Below the pieces are notes generated by a model. That model saw only the letters and a list, made by a program, of their open reading frames with translations, made no database searches and was not told the DNA's origin. Positions 5,632 through 7,979 of a stretch of DNA of 7,979 nt are shown here, one piece after another (within the stretch, counting starts at the first letter, position 1; each line of letters begins with the position of its first letter). The DNA comes from DATDPY01 sp964395765. Its GTDB lineage: Bacteria > Bacteroidota > Bacteroidia > Cytophagales > Cyclobacteriaceae. A program made the position numbers and the translations under genes. Where the stretch lies: contig CAYNCU010000200.1 of the NCBI GenBank assembly GCA_964395765.1, positions 1 to 7,979 on the forward strand, written 5' to 3'.

Positions 5632-7979
5632 ATGAAATATTTTTTAACTCTTCTACTTTTATCCATAGGCGGAAACCTGTTCGGTCAGATAAATGAAATC
5701 ACCGACCCGGAGATTACCCATGTCAACACCGAAAAACCCCACTGTACCCTCATGCCTTATTCCGATCAGGCCAGTTCGTTTATTGCCAATTATTCATTAA
5801 GTCCGTGGTATATGAGCCTGGATGGTAAATGGAAATTCAACTGGGTGCCGAAACCGGCTGACAGACCCACCGATTTTTATAAGCCTGAATTCAATGTAAA
5901 GGATTGGGCCAGTATTGATGTTCCTTCCGACTGGCAAATGGAAGGGTATGATTACCCCATTTATGTGAATATCCGCTATCCCTGGAATGTTCCTTATCCG
6001 CAGGTGCCCATGGATTATAATCCGGTTGGGTCATACCGAAGAGATTTTCTTTTACCCGGAAACTGGAACGGAAGGGAGATCATCCTTCATTTTGGCGGAG
6101 TTAATTCAGCCTATTATGTTTGGATTAATGGGCAATACGTCGGATACAGTGAGGATACAAAAACACCTTCCGAGTATGATGTCACCCGTTATCTTAAGCC
6201 GGGAGATAATATGATTGCTGTTCAAGTATTCCGCTGGTGTTCCGGCAGCTATCTCGAGGACCAGGATTTTTTCCGCCTAAGTGGGATAGAAAGGGAAGTA
6301 TATTTATACGCCGTTCCGAAAGTTAATGTCTACGACTATTTTATCAGGGCCGGCCTGGATAACGATTACAGGCATGGGGAATTATCTGTTGATTTCACGA
6401 TAAGAAATTATGACCCCGTACCCACGGATACCAGCCAGGTAGAAATATCACTGTTGGACCAGGCCTATAATCCTATTCTGAAAACCTATATTCAGAAAGT
6501 TGCTTTAAAGGGTAATGAGGAGAAAACCTTTACGATGTCGGCTAAAGTGCCGGATCCCCGGCGATGGACGGCTGAAACCCCGAATCTTTATTTTGTTTCC
6601 ATTGTGATGAGATCTTCCGGAGGTGAAGTCACCGAATACCTCGGTTCCCATATCGGTTTCCGGAAAGTGGAAATTAAAGATGGCCTGCTGCTGGTAAACG
6701 GAAAAGCAATTAAAATAAAGGGGGTTAACAGGCACGAACATGACCCGGTTACAGGTCATGTGATATCAAGGGAATTGATGGTTAAGGATATTCTTCTGAT
6801 GAAAAGCCTGAATATCAATGCGGTCAGAACCTGTCATTACCCGGATAATCCCATATGGTATGATCTGTGCGACAAATACGGAATTTACCTGGTCGATGAA
6901 GCCAATATAGAATCCCACGGCATGGGGTATGATTCGGCGACCACCCTTGCCAATAAGCCTCAATGGCGCGAGGCTCACATGTACAGGACACAACGTATGG
7001 TAGAAAGGGATAAAAATCATCCATCCATCATTATCTGGTCATTGGGGAATGAGGCGGGAAACGGGAGTAATTTCAAGGCCACTTATGCCTGGATCAAAGG
7101 CAGGGATACGACAAGACCGGTACAATATGAAAGAGCGGAGCTGGAAAACAATACGGATATTTTTTGCCCGATGTATGCACGAATCGGCCGGATAGAGCAA
7201 TATGCTCAAACACATTCCGACCGTCCGCTTATTATGTGTGAATATGCGCATGCCATGGGAAATAGCGAGGGAGACCTGAAGGATTATTGGGATACGATCT
7301 GGAAATATAAAAATCTCCAGGGCGGGTTTATCTGGGACTGGGTAGACCAGGGAATTCAACAAAAGGATTCGGCAGGGCAATTATATTACGCTTACGGTGG
7401 TGATTTCGGGCCTCCCGATGTTCCGTCGGACGGAAATTTTTGTATCAACGGACTTGTGCAGCCAGACCGGCGGATCAACCCGCATGCCAATGAAGTGCGG
7501 AAAGTTTACCAGTATATTAATACCGTCGCCGTCGATGCATCATCCGGTAAATTTGAAATAGAGAATCGCTATGATTTTACCTCGCTTGATGTTTTTCAAT
7601 TGAACTGGAACATTACCGCCGAGGGGGAAGTGGTAAAATCAGGGACAATGAACTTGCCGGATATTGGCCCGGGAAATGATACGACCGTAACACTGGATTA
7701 TGGAGCGGTTTTCGATAATAAAAAGAAAGAATACTTTGTTAATATCGCCTATGTTCCCAAACGAAATTTTTACCAGTTTCAAGCCGGCAAAACGGTAGCT
7801 TATGAGCAATTCGACCTTTCAAAACCCATGATGCTTCCTGATTTTTCAAAAGCCGGAATGGCCGGGCTCAAAGTTGAAAAAAAAGGCGAAAATGTTTCTG
7901 TTGCTAACGGTAAAATGAAATTAACCTTCAGCCGTAAATCAGGATTGCTTACTTCATTGAACTTTAACGGAACTGAATA
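5632..7979 (+). CDS. lacZ: Secreted beta-galactosidase, GH2 LacZ type, 3' end cut by window
   Basis: This enzyme hydrolyses terminal beta-D-galactosides. The frame is open from ATG 5632 to the window end (782 residues; E. coli LacZ has about 1,024, so roughly 240-300 are missing). A signal peptide (MKYFLTLLLLSIGGNLFGQ, cleavage near 18) sends it out of the cytoplasm, unlike E. coli LacZ. An in-frame ATG at 5605 would put nine polar residues before it and is less likely. Domains: sugar-binding jelly roll about 55-225, Ig-like 227-335, TIM barrel about 337-630, second Ig-like to about 735, and the start of the small-chain domain. By comparison with E. coli LacZ, acid/base is Glu474 (WSLGNEAGNG), nucleophile Glu537 (MCEYAHAMGNS), active-site magnesium ligands Glu427 and His429, galactose-contacting Asn113, His368, His402 and Trp568, and sodium ligands Asp212, Phe603 and Asn606. 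The second magnesium site looks lost. Substrate is inferred; secreted GH2 relatives often act on glycans rather than lactose. Confidence 0.95.
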   Translation, partial: MKYFLTLLLLSIGGNLFGQINEITDPEITHVNTEKPHCTLMPYSDQASSFIANYSLSPWYMSLDGKWKFNWVPKPADRPTDFYKPEFNVKDWASIDVPSDWQMEGYDYPIYVNIRYPWNVPYPQVPMDYNPVGSYRRDFLLPGNWNGREIILHFGGVNSAYYVWINGQYVGYSEDTKTPSEYDVTRYLKPGDNMIAVQVFRWCSGSYLEDQDFFRLSGIEREVYLYAVPKVNVYDYFIRAGLDNDYRHGELSVDFTIRNYDPVPTDTSQVEISLLDQAYNPILKTYIQKVALKGNEEKTFTMSAKVPDPRRWTAETPNLYFVSIVMRSSGGEVTEYLGSHIGFRKVEIKDGLLLVNGKAIKIKGVNRHEHDPVTGHVISRELMVKDILLMKSLNINAVRTCHYPDNPIWYDLCDKYGIYLVDEANIESHGMGYDSATTLANKPQWREAHMYRTQRMVERDKNHPSIIIWSLGNEAGNGSNFKATYAWIKGRDTTRPVQYERAELENNTDIFCPMYARIGRIEQYAQTHSDRPLIMCEYAHAMGNSEGDLKDYWDTIWKYKNLQGGFIWDWVDQGIQQKDSAGQLYYAYGGDFGPPDVPSDGNFCINGLVQPDRRINPHANEVRKVYQYINTVAVDASSGKFEIENRYDFTSLDVFQLNWNITAEGEVVKSGTMNLPDIGPGNDTTVTLDYGAVFDNKKKEYFVNIAYVPKRNFYQFQAGKTVAYEQFDLSKPMMLPDFSKAGMAGLKVEKKGENVSVANGKMKLTFSRKSGLLTSLNFNGTE

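Noticed and set aside
6505..7380. Several minus-strand open frames opposite the GH2 gene
   Set aside because: They are shadows of a strongly conserved coding sequence on the + strand and show no family features of their own.

Overview
The window looks like a chromosomal stretch from a member of the Bacteroidota (Bacteroidetes). The signs are moderate G+C, start codons mostly without a Shine-Dalgarno sequence, short signal peptides ending in A-Q or G-Q, a small outer-membrane barrel-type protein of the kind common in that phylum, and secreted GH27 and LacZ-type GH2 glycosidases. Every convincing gene lies on the + strand. Both ends cut through genes: the first base falls inside the Walker A motif of an ABC ATPase, and the last inside the C-terminal part of a beta-galactosidase.

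Left third (1-2477): an ABC-2 type export operon. A DrrA-like ATPase (1-642, 5' end missing) and an ABC-2 permease (1254-2003) are followed 3 bases later by a MarR-family regulator (2007-2477), which probably controls the transporter. The ATPase and permease, normally adjacent, are about 610 bases apart. The gap holds a decayed fragment of a secreted glycoside hydrolase (668-1237) whose reading frame loses family-like sequence part-way through.

Middle (2478-4640): a hairpin-rich 68-base spacer, a small secreted protein that is probably an outer-membrane barrel (2546-3091), and a complete secreted GH27 alpha-galactosidase (3212-4384) with both catalytic aspartates. A 256-base noncoding stretch with several mutually exclusive inverted repeats and a near-direct repeat follows.

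Right part (4641-7979): a stand-alone class I glutamine amidotransferase with an intact Cys-His-Glu triad (4641-5354), an array of six 7-bp repeats starting directly after its stop codon, a 123-base segment bounded by an 11-bp perfect inverted repeat, and a secreted LacZ-type GH2 beta-galactosidase (5632 to the end, 782 codons visible, all open).

The two glycosidases suggest breakdown of alpha- and beta-galactosides in the periplasm or outside the cell, but no SusC/SusD pair or sugar regulator is present, so this is not a recognisable polysaccharide utilisation locus within the window. I see no new defence, mobile or biosynthetic system here. The points most worth following are the decayed hydrolase inside the ABC operon and the structured noncoding spacers.
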